From the NCBI GenBank assembly GCA_947471985.1, contig CANIZL010000041.1, forward strand, positions 1 to 53,339: a stretch of 53,339 nt of DNA. Reading direction: 5' to 3'. Both the position numbers and the translations under genes were made by a program. Below are positions 1 to 8,234 of this stretch, piece after piece; position 1 is the first letter of the stretch; each line of letters opens with the position of its first letter. The stretch is from Verrucomicrobiota bacterium. Lineage in GTDB: Bacteria; Verrucomicrobiota; Verrucomicrobiia; Limisphaerales; UBA9464. The notes beneath the pieces were generated by a model that was given only the letters and a program-made list of their open reading frames with translations, searched no databases and had not been told where the DNA came from.

Positions 1-1780
1 GGAATTGGCGTACCGAGAGCGTGATACCGAAATCCTGCTGCATCCGGGCCAGCAGGCGCATGGCGGAAAGCGAATGTCCCCCCGCCGCGTAAAAATTGTC
101 GCTGCCCGGGCCTGCCGCCTTCCCGAGGATTTCCTCCCAGATCCGCGCCACCCGGGCGGCCGATTCGGTGGCCGGAAGCGGGCGGGCGGGGACCTCGGGA
201 GCCGCTGCCAGCGCAACTTCGCCCCAAGTTGCCAGGGCCGAACGATCCAGTTTGCCGCTGGCCGTTCGGGGAAGGCGGTCGACGGTCCGAAAAATCGACG
301 GGACCATGGGCCCGGGAAAGTGCTCCGTCAGATATCGGCGGATTTCGTTAGGATCCCGCGGTTCGACCTCCCGGGGCACGACCAAGGCGAGCAATTCCAG
401 TTCCTGATGCCGATCCAGCCGGGTGGTCACCGCGGCTTCCCGAATCGTCGGGTGCTTTTCCAACGCCGCTTCCACGGCGGTGAGGTCCACGCCCAAGCCG
501 CGGATTTTCACCCGCAAATCCTGCCGCCCGCTGAACTCCAAAACGCCATCGGCGCGCCGAATCGCGTGATCTCCGGTATGATAACGGGGTTCGTTGGAAG
601 CTGGATCCACTCGGAATGCCTGAGCGGTGAGTTCCGGCTGACGCCAGTATCCCGGGGCCACGGCGGGGCTGGCGATGGTGATCTCGCCCGGCTCGCCGGC
701 ACCCACCTCGCGCCCTTCGGCATTCACCAGCCGCAAATCGACGCCGGGCAAGGGGCGTCCGATCGGTACCGGTCCCATGCCCTCCACGTCCGAGGCATCG
801 ACCCGGTGCAGGGCGTAATTTCCGGTCTCGGTGCTGGAGATGACGTTATACAAATCGCCGCGGGGAAAGGCTGATCGAAAACGAGGCAAATCCCGGCTGT
901 GAAGCGGTTCGCTGGTGACGCGGATCAGGCGGATCTCGGGGAAGCTTCGGTCCAGGGGGAGGGATTGGAGGAAGTGACGGAAAATCGAGGAGGGCGCGGT
1001 GAAGACGGTGGCGCGTTGCTGGAACAAGTGGTCGGCCAAGGGTGCCAGGCCCCGCTCGCGGAGATCGTATCCCAGAATCGTGGCTCCCCGTAAAAGCGCC
1101 CGCAGGAGGTTGGCGATTCCGTTGGCCGTGGACGGTGCGGCGAGAAAACACAGGCGATCCGTCGGCCGCAAGGATTGATCGCCGGTGAGCGCGTCGACAC
1201 TCCAGATCAAATTACGATGGGTGCGCTGGACGCCTTTGGGTTGCCCGGTCGAACCCGACGTGAACATCAAACAAGCGAGTGCCTCGGCGGAAACTTCCCA
1301 CCCCGGATCCGCAGCGGAAAAATCGGCATCGGTCCAGGGCGCGATCCAGCAGTCCACTCCCGGCGGCAGAATTCCAGCGAGTGTGGCGGCGGGGGCGGGC
1401 CCGGTGAGGACGGCCACCGGCTCGATGGCTGTGAGGGTGTCCCGGAGGTTGGCGAGCGGGGCCAGGGGATCCAATCCAACGACCGCATGCCCCGCTTTCA
1501 GCACCCCGAGGAAACCCGTCAGCTGCGCGACGCCCAACGGCAGCAGCAGGCCGAATCGTTGGCCGGGATCGGGCCAGCGGGCACGAAGTGCGTGGGCGAT
1601 CCGGTTGGCGGCGCGATTCAGTGCGCCGTAGGTGATGGATTCAGAATCGGTGAGAAAAGCGAGCGACTCAGGATAATGATGCGCTTGTTGCTGAAAGAGG
1701 TGACCGATGGAAGCCCACGCCGGGGCGGGTGGCGGTGTTACGTTCGGCTCGCCAAATTCGGGGATTCCCGGAGCGGTCAT
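1..1780 (-). CDS. NRPS-like adenylation and carrier protein (partial)
   Basis: Activates an acid as its adenylate and loads it on a carrier arm. The 593 visible residues start directly with an adenylation domain (no condensation domain): P-loop FTSGSTGQPKG at 173-183, an A5-like STETG at 316-320, YHTGD at 400-404 and the A10 lysine K510 in ASGK. A carrier domain follows, with AAGGHS and the phosphopantetheine serine at S570. The reading frame is still open at the left edge, so more domains may follow. The ATG at 1780 overlaps the stop of the upstream gene (ATGA, 1777-1780), which implies translational coupling. Aligned by eye with GrsA, the position of Asp235, which holds the alpha-amino group of amino acids, is Ala219 here; a non-amino-acid substrate is inferred. 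The product is unknown. Confidence 0.88.
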   Translation of the reverse strand, partial: MTAPGIPEFGEPNVTPPPAPAWASIGHLFQQQAHHYPESLAFLTDSESITYGALNRAANRIAHALRARWPDPGQRFGLLLPLGVAQLTGFLGVLKAGHAVVGLDPLAPLANLRDTLTAIEPVAVLTGPAPAATLAGILPPGVDCWIAPWTDADFSAADPGWEVSAEALACLMFTSGSTGQPKGVQRTHRNLIWSVDALTGDQSLRPTDRLCFLAAPSTANGIANLLRALLRGATILGYDLRERGLAPLADHLFQQRATVFTAPSSIFRHFLQSLPLDRSFPEIRLIRVTSEPLHSRDLPRFRSAFPRGDLYNVISSTETGNYALHRVDASDVEGMGPVPIGRPLPGVDLRLVNAEGREVGAGEPGEITIASPAVAPGYWRQPELTAQAFRVDPASNEPRYHTGDHAIRRADGVLEFSGRQDLRVKIRGLGVDLTAVEAALEKHPTIREAAVTTRLDRHQELELLALVVPREVEPRDPNEIRRYLTEHFPGPMVPSIFRTVDRLPRTASGKLDRSALATWGEVALAAAPEVPARPLPATESAARVARIWEEILGKAAGPGSDNFYAAGGHSLSAMRLLARMQQDFGITLSVRQF

Positions 1781-3741
1781 GGATAGACCGTTTGAATGCG
1801 GGTGTAGAATTCCCGATCCGCCTCACCGTGTTCGGGCGGTCCGAGACCGGAGGCTTTCCAACCCCCAAACGGTAGATCAACGGCGGCGCCGGCGGTGGAT
1901 TGATTTACCTTTAGGATGCCGGCCTGAGCGGTGGTGAGGAACGCCTGCTGGCGTTCGGCGTTTGTGGTGAAAACTGCGGCCACCAAGCCTTGGCGGACGC
2001 CGTTACAAAGCTCCAGTGCGTGCGCCCAGGTGTCCGCTGGTTGAATGACCAGAACGGGCCCGAAGAGTTCTTCCTGTACCAACTCATCGTCTGGGTGCTC
2101 GCAGACCACCACGGTGGGTGGCAAATAAGCGCCGACCTCCGGCGTGGCTGCGGCCGGCGGTGTCGGCGAGACGAAGGAGATTTCCGGGCGCGTGCGGGCT
2201 CGGTCGAGCGTGGCTCGGATTCGGTTCCGGTGGGCTGCGGAAATCAGCGGGCCGATGATGGTTTGGGGATCCAGCGGATCGCCGAGGGGCAGGCGGGCAG
2301 TGGCCGCCGAGAGCAACTGAAGGAATTCCGGCAGGCAGGTGCGATCCACGATGGCGCGGCGATTCGCCGTGCAGCGTTGTCCGGCCTGGGCGAAAGCCCC
2401 TTCGGCGATGAGTGCGGCGGCGCGAGGCAGGTCGGCGTCCGACCAGACCACCGCCCCATTGTTGCCACCCAGTTCCGCCTGCAACGGGATGTGTCGCCGC
2501 GCACAGATCTCCTGCGCCGCGTAGCCCGCCGACAGGGAACCCGTCAGGGAAACCGCATCGATGCCGGGATGGGAGAGCAGGGCCTCCGCCGTCGCCCGAT
2601 CACCGGTCAGCAGATTCAGCACGCCCATGGGGAATCCGGCAGCGTCCCAATGTTGCAGAAGTTGCGCGGCGATGTCGGATCCAGCTGGGGCGGGTTTCCA
2701 GACGACGGTGTTTCCGTGCGCCACGGCGGCGCCGAGTTTTCCCAGCGGCAGGAAAAGTGGGTTGTTCCACGGCGTCACCAACGCCACCACCCCCAGCGGA
2801 CGGCGACGAACATAGGGATGGTTCGAGTGTGGGGCGGGGGCGTCCGCGGGTTCCTCGCGGAGCCGTCGCACCAGGGCGTGCACTTGCGCGACTGCGATGG
2901 CCGCTTCTTCGCGGGCGAACCGGATGGGTTTCCCCGTTTCCTCGGCGATCGCCGACGCCCAGGACGGATCGTTGGCCATTCCTTCCGCCAACCGAGCCAA
3001 CGCCTCCGCGCGGGCAACGGGAGACCGGGCCGCCCAGTCGGGACAGGCCTGTCGGGCGCGCTCGACCGCCGCGGCCACTTCGGACGCCCGGGCGATGGGA
3101 ATTGGCGTTAACTCCCGGGTGGAGTGGGCCGGGGATTGACGGCGGATTACCGGGCTTTCTTTCGACAAAACGGGAGTGACCGTGTGCGTAGGGGGGGAAG
3201 TCGCGAGGAGTTCCGCGACGGAACAAAAACGGGCGCCGCGCGACGCCAGGTAGCGCCGGGTGATGGCGGCGTGCACGGGGTCATCGCTCCCGACGGCGTC
3301 GTCGACGATCGTGACCTGAAAGCCGTGCTGATACGCGTCCAGGGCCGTGGCCCGCAGGCAGGCGTGCAAGTGGACGCCCGCCAGCCAGAGCGTGTCGGCA
3401 CCGGATTCCCGGAGGATCGCCGCCAGAGTTGGCGCGCCAAACGCGCTGAAAAAGCGTTTGTGTGCGATTGGTTCCGACGCGGTGGGTTGAAGTTCCGGGG
3501 GCGGTTGGTGTCCGGGGGTTTCGCGGACGCACCGCCATTTCCCGGCGTGCACCCAGTGGGGCATGCGGGTGTCGGGACGGCGATCCACCGTGGTCCAAAC
3601 ATGCACCACCGGAATCTGGCGCTGACGACAGGCGCGCAGAAGCGCCGCGCAGCGTTCGATGAGGAAGCCGGCGGCGGGCTCGATGCCGGGCGCACGCAGG
3701 TAGTCCTGCTGGAGGTCGATGAGCAACAGGATCGGCTTCAC
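1777..3741 (-). CDS. isochorismatase-like hydrolase / aldehyde dehydrogenase fusion
   Basis: A 654-residue protein made of two enzymes. Residues 1 to about 185 are a cysteine hydrolase of the isochorismatase/nicotinamidase family with its full triad visible: D9, K95 and C128 (HLHACLR). After a short linker, residues about 210-650 form an NAD(P)-dependent aldehyde dehydrogenase with N326 (TPWNNP), E423 (ELGG), catalytic C457 (GQRCTAN) and EELFGPV near 557. Both active sites look intact. The start is GTG at 3741, seven bases after the stop of the dehydrogenase gene; the MKPILLLIDLQQD beginning fits the hydrolase fold exactly. It sits between an IMDH-like enzyme and an adenylation-carrier protein, so it probably makes or trims a precursor for that carrier. 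The substrates cannot be read from the sequence. Confidence 0.9.
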   Translation of the reverse strand: MKPILLLIDLQQDYLRAPGIEPAAGFLIERCAALLRACRQRQIPVVHVWTTVDRRPDTRMPHWVHAGKWRCVRETPGHQPPPELQPTASEPIAHKRFFSAFGAPTLAAILRESGADTLWLAGVHLHACLRATALDAYQHGFQVTIVDDAVGSDDPVHAAITRRYLASRGARFCSVAELLATSPPTHTVTPVLSKESPVIRRQSPAHSTRELTPIPIARASEVAAAVERARQACPDWAARSPVARAEALARLAEGMANDPSWASAIAEETGKPIRFAREEAAIAVAQVHALVRRLREEPADAPAPHSNHPYVRRRPLGVVALVTPWNNPLFLPLGKLGAAVAHGNTVVWKPAPAGSDIAAQLLQHWDAAGFPMGVLNLLTGDRATAEALLSHPGIDAVSLTGSLSAGYAAQEICARRHIPLQAELGGNNGAVVWSDADLPRAAALIAEGAFAQAGQRCTANRRAIVDRTCLPEFLQLLSAATARLPLGDPLDPQTIIGPLISAAHRNRIRATLDRARTRPEISFVSPTPPAAATPEVGAYLPPTVVVCEHPDDELVQEELFGPVLVIQPADTWAHALELCNGVRQGLVAAVFTTNAERQQAFLTTAQAGILKVNQSTAGAAVDLPFGGWKASGLGPPEHGEADREFYTRIQTVYP

Positions 3742-3748
3742 ACGCTTC

Positions 3749-4906
3749 TTAAGCTGCGGCCGGCGCCCGGACGGCCTCGGCCACCAATTGGCCTAATTGC
3801 CGGGTGCCAACGATCGGGTGGTTGCCCTCGGGGAGATCCGCTGTGCGCCAGCCCGCGCGCCAGACCGCCCGGACGGCGGCGTGGATCGCTTCGGCCGCGT
3901 CGATGAGACCGAAGCTTTCCCGGAGCATCAGTGCCGCGGAATAGATCTGGCCCAGAGGATTGGCCCGATCCGTGCCGGCCAGATCGTAGGCGGCACCGTG
4001 GTTGGTTTGATAGACCGCGTGGCCGGCGGCGGAAAAACTGCCACCGAAAGTCAGGGCCCGGGACCCCAGTAAAACGCCGCCGAGATCGGACAAGATGTCG
4101 CCAAACAAATTCGGGGCTACGATCACATCGAAGTCGCGCGGTTGCTGGAGGAGTCGATAGCCCGCGTAATCGATGTCGAGGAATTCACAGCCCACGGCGT
4201 GGGCGGCGGCGATGTCCTGGGCGCAGTCGCGCCAAAGTTCACTGATGCCGGGCACCCCGGCTTCCTTGTACACCACAGTAAGCTTGTTTCGTCGTTGTTG
4301 CGCCAGGCGGGCGGCGACCGTCACCACGCGGCGGACCTCCGTCTCGGAATAGCCAAAGGTGTGGTCGCGACGGCGTTCTCCCTTCGGATCGTGGGTCGAC
4401 ACGGCCTGGCCCTGATAGAGACCCGATGCCCCTTCCCTCACGATGAGGAGATCGACTTCCGCCGTGTGTCCATCGCGCATGCGGCCGGCACCGGCGAACT
4501 CCGCGGGGACGACGATGGGATTGAGTTTGCAGAAGAGATCGAACTGGGCGCGTAAGTCGTAGACATAGCGCCCGCCGCCCGGGCCATTGAGCAGGGCGCC
4601 GCCCCGGGAAAAAATCCGGGAGGCAAAGGCCACGACGTCCGCGGGCAGTGGGGGTTGTCCCCGCTTCTCCGCCAAGCGTCCGATCTCGCCGCCATACTCT
4701 AGTCCCAGGGTGAAACCGTGAACTGTCGCTGTGGCCTGAAGCACCTCCAGTGAGGCCTGAACCACCTCCGGTCCGATGCCCTCGCCGTTCAGCACTCCGA
4801 TGAGTACGTGGCGGCTCGCGGGCTGGCGAACTCCAGCGGAGAACTCGTTGCTGGCGAGCCAGTCCAGGCACCCGGCCCCGGCAATATTCGGCGGAGAAGG
4901 GGTCAT
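3749..4906 (-). CDS. isocitrate/isopropylmalate dehydrogenase-like protein
   Basis: Belongs to the beta-decarboxylating dehydrogenases that oxidise a 2-hydroxyacid (malate, isopropylmalate, isocitrate type) with NAD(P) and metal. With the ATG at 4906 it has 385 residues; GEGIGPE lies at 41-47, a typical N-terminus with about 30 extra residues. The frame is open further upstream to 5290, but that part looks non-coding and lies across from the transporter gene. Visible are VREGASGLYQGQ (Arg and Tyr), VVYKEAGVP (catalytic Lys) and NLFGDILSDLGG (metal-binding Asp pair). The ANLRP motif that normally supplies another substrate-binding Arg reads CKLNP, so the substrate is probably not ordinary isopropylmalate. 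It is first in the operon with the hydrolase-ALDH fusion and the NRPS-like protein. A housekeeping leuB role is less likely because no leu genes are nearby. Confidence 0.85.
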   Translation of the reverse strand: MTPSPPNIAGAGCLDWLASNEFSAGVRQPASRHVLIGVLNGEGIGPEVVQASLEVLQATATVHGFTLGLEYGGEIGRLAEKRGQPPLPADVVAFASRIFSRGGALLNGPGGGRYVYDLRAQFDLFCKLNPIVVPAEFAGAGRMRDGHTAEVDLLIVREGASGLYQGQAVSTHDPKGERRRDHTFGYSETEVRRVVTVAARLAQQRRNKLTVVYKEAGVPGISELWRDCAQDIAAAHAVGCEFLDIDYAGYRLLQQPRDFDVIVAPNLFGDILSDLGGVLLGSRALTFGGSFSAAGHAVYQTNHGAAYDLAGTDRANPLGQIYSAALMLRESFGLIDAAEAIHAAVRAVWRAGWRTADLPEGNHPIVGTRQLGQLVAEAVRAPAAA

Positions 4907-5166
4907 GGGCGAGGGCACGGCGGAAATCGACCGGCGGAGTGGTTGGCCGCGGATGGACGTAACGGAAGGCAGTGAGGCTTCCGAGGACAGTGCGCAGGCA
5001 AAAAGCAGGGGCTCCCATGGGGTGGGATAAACACGGGCATGGCGGCGGCAAGCCTGCGATTTGCGTCGGGGAAGGCAAGCTGTTCTATCGGGTGTCCGCG
5101 ACCCTTTGGTGGAAGCGGGAGTAGGCGCACTCCGGCGCGGTGATTTATCCGGATTGTTCGGATGAG

Positions 5167-5194
5167 CTGACGCCTTCAGCAGCGGTGGTACAAT
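5167..5194 (+). promoter_or_regulatory. possible sigma-70 promoter for the CDF transporter
   Basis: CTGACG (5167-5172), a 16-base spacer and TACAAT (5189-5194). The -10 box overlaps the ATG at 5193, so if it is used, translation must begin downstream, for example at the ATG at 5289. By-eye match only. Confidence 0.35.
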
Positions 5195-6182
5195 GAGCAT
5201 GACTTTCGTCGATGCGTGCCTAGGCTGCCGGGCCGTGCTCGATCCAACGAAACCGCTCAACGATACCGCCGGGGCTGCTGCCCGGCGCATGCAGGGCTAT
5301 CGTTCGGGCGCGCGACTGGCTCTGCTCGGGGTGGCGGTCAATTTTCTGCTCGCGTTGGTTAAGATCGCCGCCGGCATCGTGGGACATTGCTATGCGCTGA
5401 TTGCGGATGGGATCGAATCGACCCTCGACATCTTCGGCTCGCTCGCCATTTGGTTCGGACTCAAGGTCGCGTCGGAGCCGCCCGACGACGAGCATCCCTA
5501 CGGTCATGGCAAGGCGGAGCCCCTGGCGGCGGCCATCGTGGCGTTTGCGGTCATTCTGGCGGCGATCGGACTGGCCGTAGAAAGCGTGCGCGAGATCATT
5601 ACCCCGCACCATTCCCCGGCACCGTTCACCCTCGGGGTGTTGGTGGTGGTCATTGTCGTCAAGGAGACGCTCTTTCGGCGGGTGGCCCGGGCGGCGGAGA
5701 GCCTCGGCAGCAGTGCGGTGAAGACGGACGCCTGGCATCACCGCTCGGACGCCATCACCTCGGGTGGCGCGTTCATCGGTATTTCCATTGCCCTGATCGG
5801 CGGTCCGGGTTGGGAACCCGCGGATGATTGGGCAGCGTTGTTTACCTGCGGCATCATCGGCTTCAATGGGTGGCAGTTGCTGAAGCCGGCACTGCTGGAA
5901 ATCATGGACACGGCGCCGCCGAAGGAACTCGAAACCAGTGTTCGGCAGATTGCCGGCACGGTGCCGGGGGTGGTCGAAGTGGAGAAGTGCCGCCTGCGCA
6001 AAATGGGGGTGGAGTTTTACGTCGACATCCACATCGGGGTGGCGGCGACGTTGACGGTGCGGGAAGGCCATGTGATTGCGCATGCGGTCAAGGATGCGAT
6101 CCGGGCGGCCAATCCCGCAGCGGCGGATGTCCTGGTGCACATTGAGCCGGTCGAGCCGGTCGTTGTGGCCGGTGGGGGGTGA
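5193..6182 (+). CDS. cation diffusion facilitator (CDF) metal transporter
   Basis: Exports divalent metal ions across the inner membrane by proton exchange, as known for the FieF/YiiP family. About six hydrophobic segments are visible, with the transport-site residues E75 and D79 (GIESTLD) in helix 2 and H182 and D186 (HHRSD) in helix 5. The motif DDEHPYGHGKAEPLAA lies in the loop after helix 2, and a cytoplasmic ferredoxin-like domain ends the protein. The frame from 5193 gives 329 residues, but the first 32 are not part of the fold and the ATG at 5289 (MQGYRSGARLALL, 297 residues) puts helix 1 where the family has it; a possible promoter overlapping 5193 also favours 5289. The metal cannot be told. 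It stands alone, divergent from the left-edge operon. Confidence 0.92.
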   Translation: MSMTFVDACLGCRAVLDPTKPLNDTAGAAARRMQGYRSGARLALLGVAVNFLLALVKIAAGIVGHCYALIADGIESTLDIFGSLAIWFGLKVASEPPDDEHPYGHGKAEPLAAAIVAFAVILAAIGLAVESVREIITPHHSPAPFTLGVLVVVIVVKETLFRRVARAAESLGSSAVKTDAWHHRSDAITSGGAFIGISIALIGGPGWEPADDWAALFTCGIIGFNGWQLLKPALLEIMDTAPPKELETSVRQIAGTVPGVVEVEKCRLRKMGVEFYVDIHIGVAATLTVREGHVIAHAVKDAIRAANPAAADVLVHIEPVEPVVVAGGG

Positions 6183-6285
6183 GCCCCAAGCAATTTTGCG
6201 CCGCGAATTTGATCGTTCGCGGGGGGGGGCACTTTGGGAGCCCTTTTGCCGCCACGGCTGGCCGGGACCGGAATTTGAAATTTTT

Positions 6286-6314
6286 TTGAACGCCCACCCA
6301 AAAACCTGTCTAAT
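6286..6314 (+). promoter_or_regulatory. sigma-70-type promoter for the Gld-like operon
   Basis: TTGAAC (6286-6291), a 17-base spacer and TCTAAT (6309-6314). This is the best promoter match seen in the window. It would give an mRNA leader of about 105 bases before the ATG at 6427. Confidence 0.5.
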
Positions 6315-6426
6315 GTTCGAACTTCATTGAACGACGGGTGGCGGTGGCTAACGGCAGTTCGCTCAAGTTCGGTGGGAGCGAGTGCTTATGGTTTCGTGTC
6401 AGCCCCCGCCCCGGTGGTGATCAGTC

Positions 6427-7380
6427 ATGATAACTGTAGAGAATCTGGTAAAAGAATTCGGAACGAAACGGGCCGTCAACGGCGTTTCCTTCACGGTGCA
6501 AAAGGGCGAAGTGCTTGGTTTTCTGGGGCCCAATGGCGCTGGTAAATCAACCACCATGCGCATGCTGACCGGCTACATGCCACCTACTTCCGGAAAGGTG
6601 AGCATTGGGGGGCGCGAGGTGACGGAGGATCCGATCGCGGCCAAGAAACTGGTGGGTTACCTGCCGGAAAGTGCCCCGAGCTACTCGGACATGACCGTCC
6701 GGGGTTTCCTGAGTTTCTGTGCGGAATTGCGCGGACTCTCCGGCTCGGCCCGCAACGACGCCATCCAACGGGTGGCCGGTTTGTGCTTCCTGGAAAACGT
6801 GTTGCATCAATCCGTTGATACACTTTCCAAAGGCTACAAGCACCGGACCTGCCTGGCCCAGGCGTTGATTCATGATCCCGAGGTGCTGGTCCTCGACGAG
6901 CCGACCGACGGTCTCGATCCCAACCAAAAGCACGAGGTGCGCCAGCTCATCAAGCGGATGGGGCAGACCAAGGCGATTATTTTCTCGACCCACATCCTCG
7001 AAGAGGTCGAGGCGTGCTGCTCCCGGGCGATCATCATTGATCGCGGCGTGGTGGTGGCAAACGGCACACCCGAGCAATTGAAGTTGCGGGCCAGGAACGC
7101 GGGATCGGTCACGCTGCGGCTGACGGGTGCGGCAGCGGAAGCGGTCCGCGGCAAACTTTCGGGCCTGTCGCTCGCGGGCGAAGTCTCGCTGGGGGCGGAC
7201 GGCTCCGTGGTTACCGCCCGGATTCTGCCGCGCGACAAGAACGTCGGCCTCGAACTCGGTCGCGCCATTGGAGATCTGGCGCTGACGGAGCGGTGGAAGG
7301 TTGAGGAACTGCACACGGAAGAGGGCCGCCTGGACGACGTTTTCCGGGCCATCACGACGGCCGACACCAAGAAGAGCTGA
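6427..7380 (+). CDS. ABC transporter ATP-binding protein, GldA-like
   Basis: ATPase subunit of a Gld/NatA-type ABC complex at the inner membrane. Walker A GPNGAGKST is at residues 34-42, the signature reads LSKGYKHR rather than LSGGQ (a common variant in this branch), and Walker B is LVLDEPTDGLDP. The last hundred residues are a variable regulatory tail. It is the first gene of a four-gene operon with a membrane permease 71 bases on, then a GldG-like and a DUF4340 protein. In gliding Bacteroidota such complexes are linked to motility; in Verrucomicrobiota and Planctomycetota the same set is common without gliding, so the exported substrate is unknown. No clear ribosome binding site precedes the ATG. 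Confidence 0.92.
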   Translation: MITVENLVKEFGTKRAVNGVSFTVQKGEVLGFLGPNGAGKSTTMRMLTGYMPPTSGKVSIGGREVTEDPIAAKKLVGYLPESAPSYSDMTVRGFLSFCAELRGLSGSARNDAIQRVAGLCFLENVLHQSVDTLSKGYKHRTCLAQALIHDPEVLVLDEPTDGLDPNQKHEVRQLIKRMGQTKAIIFSTHILEEVEACCSRAIIIDRGVVVANGTPEQLKLRARNAGSVTLRLTGAAAEAVRGKLSGLSLAGEVSLGADGSVVTARILPRDKNVGLELGRAIGDLALTERWKVEELHTEEGRLDDVFRAITTADTKKS

Positions 7381-7451
7381 CCCTGGTTGTCCGGTGGCGC
7401 GAGTTGTTGCCGATGCCGGACGCCCCTGAATCAAAATTTGAGAATCGACCC

Positions 7452-8201
7452 ATGAGTGAATCCTTTCGTAATATCTGGACGGTGACCAAGCGTGAATTGT
7501 CGGGGCTGTTTGCCTCGCCGGTGGCCTACGTCTTTCTGGTCATATTCCTGCTGCTGCTCGGTTTCCTGACGTTTTCGCTGGGCGGCTTCTTTGAACGCGG
7601 CCAGGCGTCGCTTTCGGAATCCTTCTTCTACTGGCATCCGTGGGTGTACCTGCTGCTCGTGCCGGCGGTTGGTATGCGCCTGTGGGCGGAAGAACGCCGC
7701 CAGAACACCCTGGAGCTCCTCCTCACCATGCCGATTGCGCCGTGGCATGCGATCGTGGGCAAGTTCCTGGCGAGCTGGTTGTTCCTCGTGCTGGCCTTGG
7801 TTCTGACCTTCCCCATCGTCATCACGGTCGGTCGCCTGGGTTCCCCGGATTACGGTTCCATCATTTCCGGCTACATCGGCAGTGCGCTGTTGGCGGGCTC
7901 CTTCCTCGCCGTCACCGAGCTGACCTCGGCCATGACGCGTAATCAGATCATCAGTTTGATCATGGCCTTGGTGGTGTGCTTCGGGCTGATCCTCTGCGGG
8001 TTTGAGCCGGTGACGAATCTGATCCAGGACACACTGGGCGACACGTTTGTGAGCCTGCTGCGGAGCCTGAGCACGTGGTATCACTTCGATGCCTTCAAGC
8101 GCGGTGTGGTGGACTTCCGCGACCTGTTGTATTTCGGCTCGGTGACCGGCTTCTGCCTCTTCACGACGAGCGTGGTGCTCCGCGGTGTGCGCGGCGCCTG
8201 A
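7452..8201 (+). CDS. ABC transporter permease, GldF-like
   Basis: Membrane subunit of the Gld-like transporter, 249 residues with about six hydrophobic segments. It starts with a short cytoplasmic part (MSESFRNIWTVTKRELSGLF), has an LWAEERRQNTLELLLTMP motif typical of the ABC-2 permease family after helix 2, and ends with a helix and a short basic tail. An in-frame ATG at 7404 exists, but the ATG at 7452 is where the family begins and I use it. It sits between the ATPase and the GldG-like gene (33 bases downstream). Confidence 0.9.
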   Translation: MSESFRNIWTVTKRELSGLFASPVAYVFLVIFLLLLGFLTFSLGGFFERGQASLSESFFYWHPWVYLLLVPAVGMRLWAEERRQNTLELLLTMPIAPWHAIVGKFLASWLFLVLALVLTFPIVITVGRLGSPDYGSIISGYIGSALLAGSFLAVTELTSAMTRNQIISLIMALVVCFGLILCGFEPVTNLIQDTLGDTFVSLLRSLSTWYHFDAFKRGVVDFRDLLYFGSVTGFCLFTTSVVLRGVRGA

Positions 8202-8234
8202 AACTCCCTTTAATTTCCTTCCTATCTCCCGACC

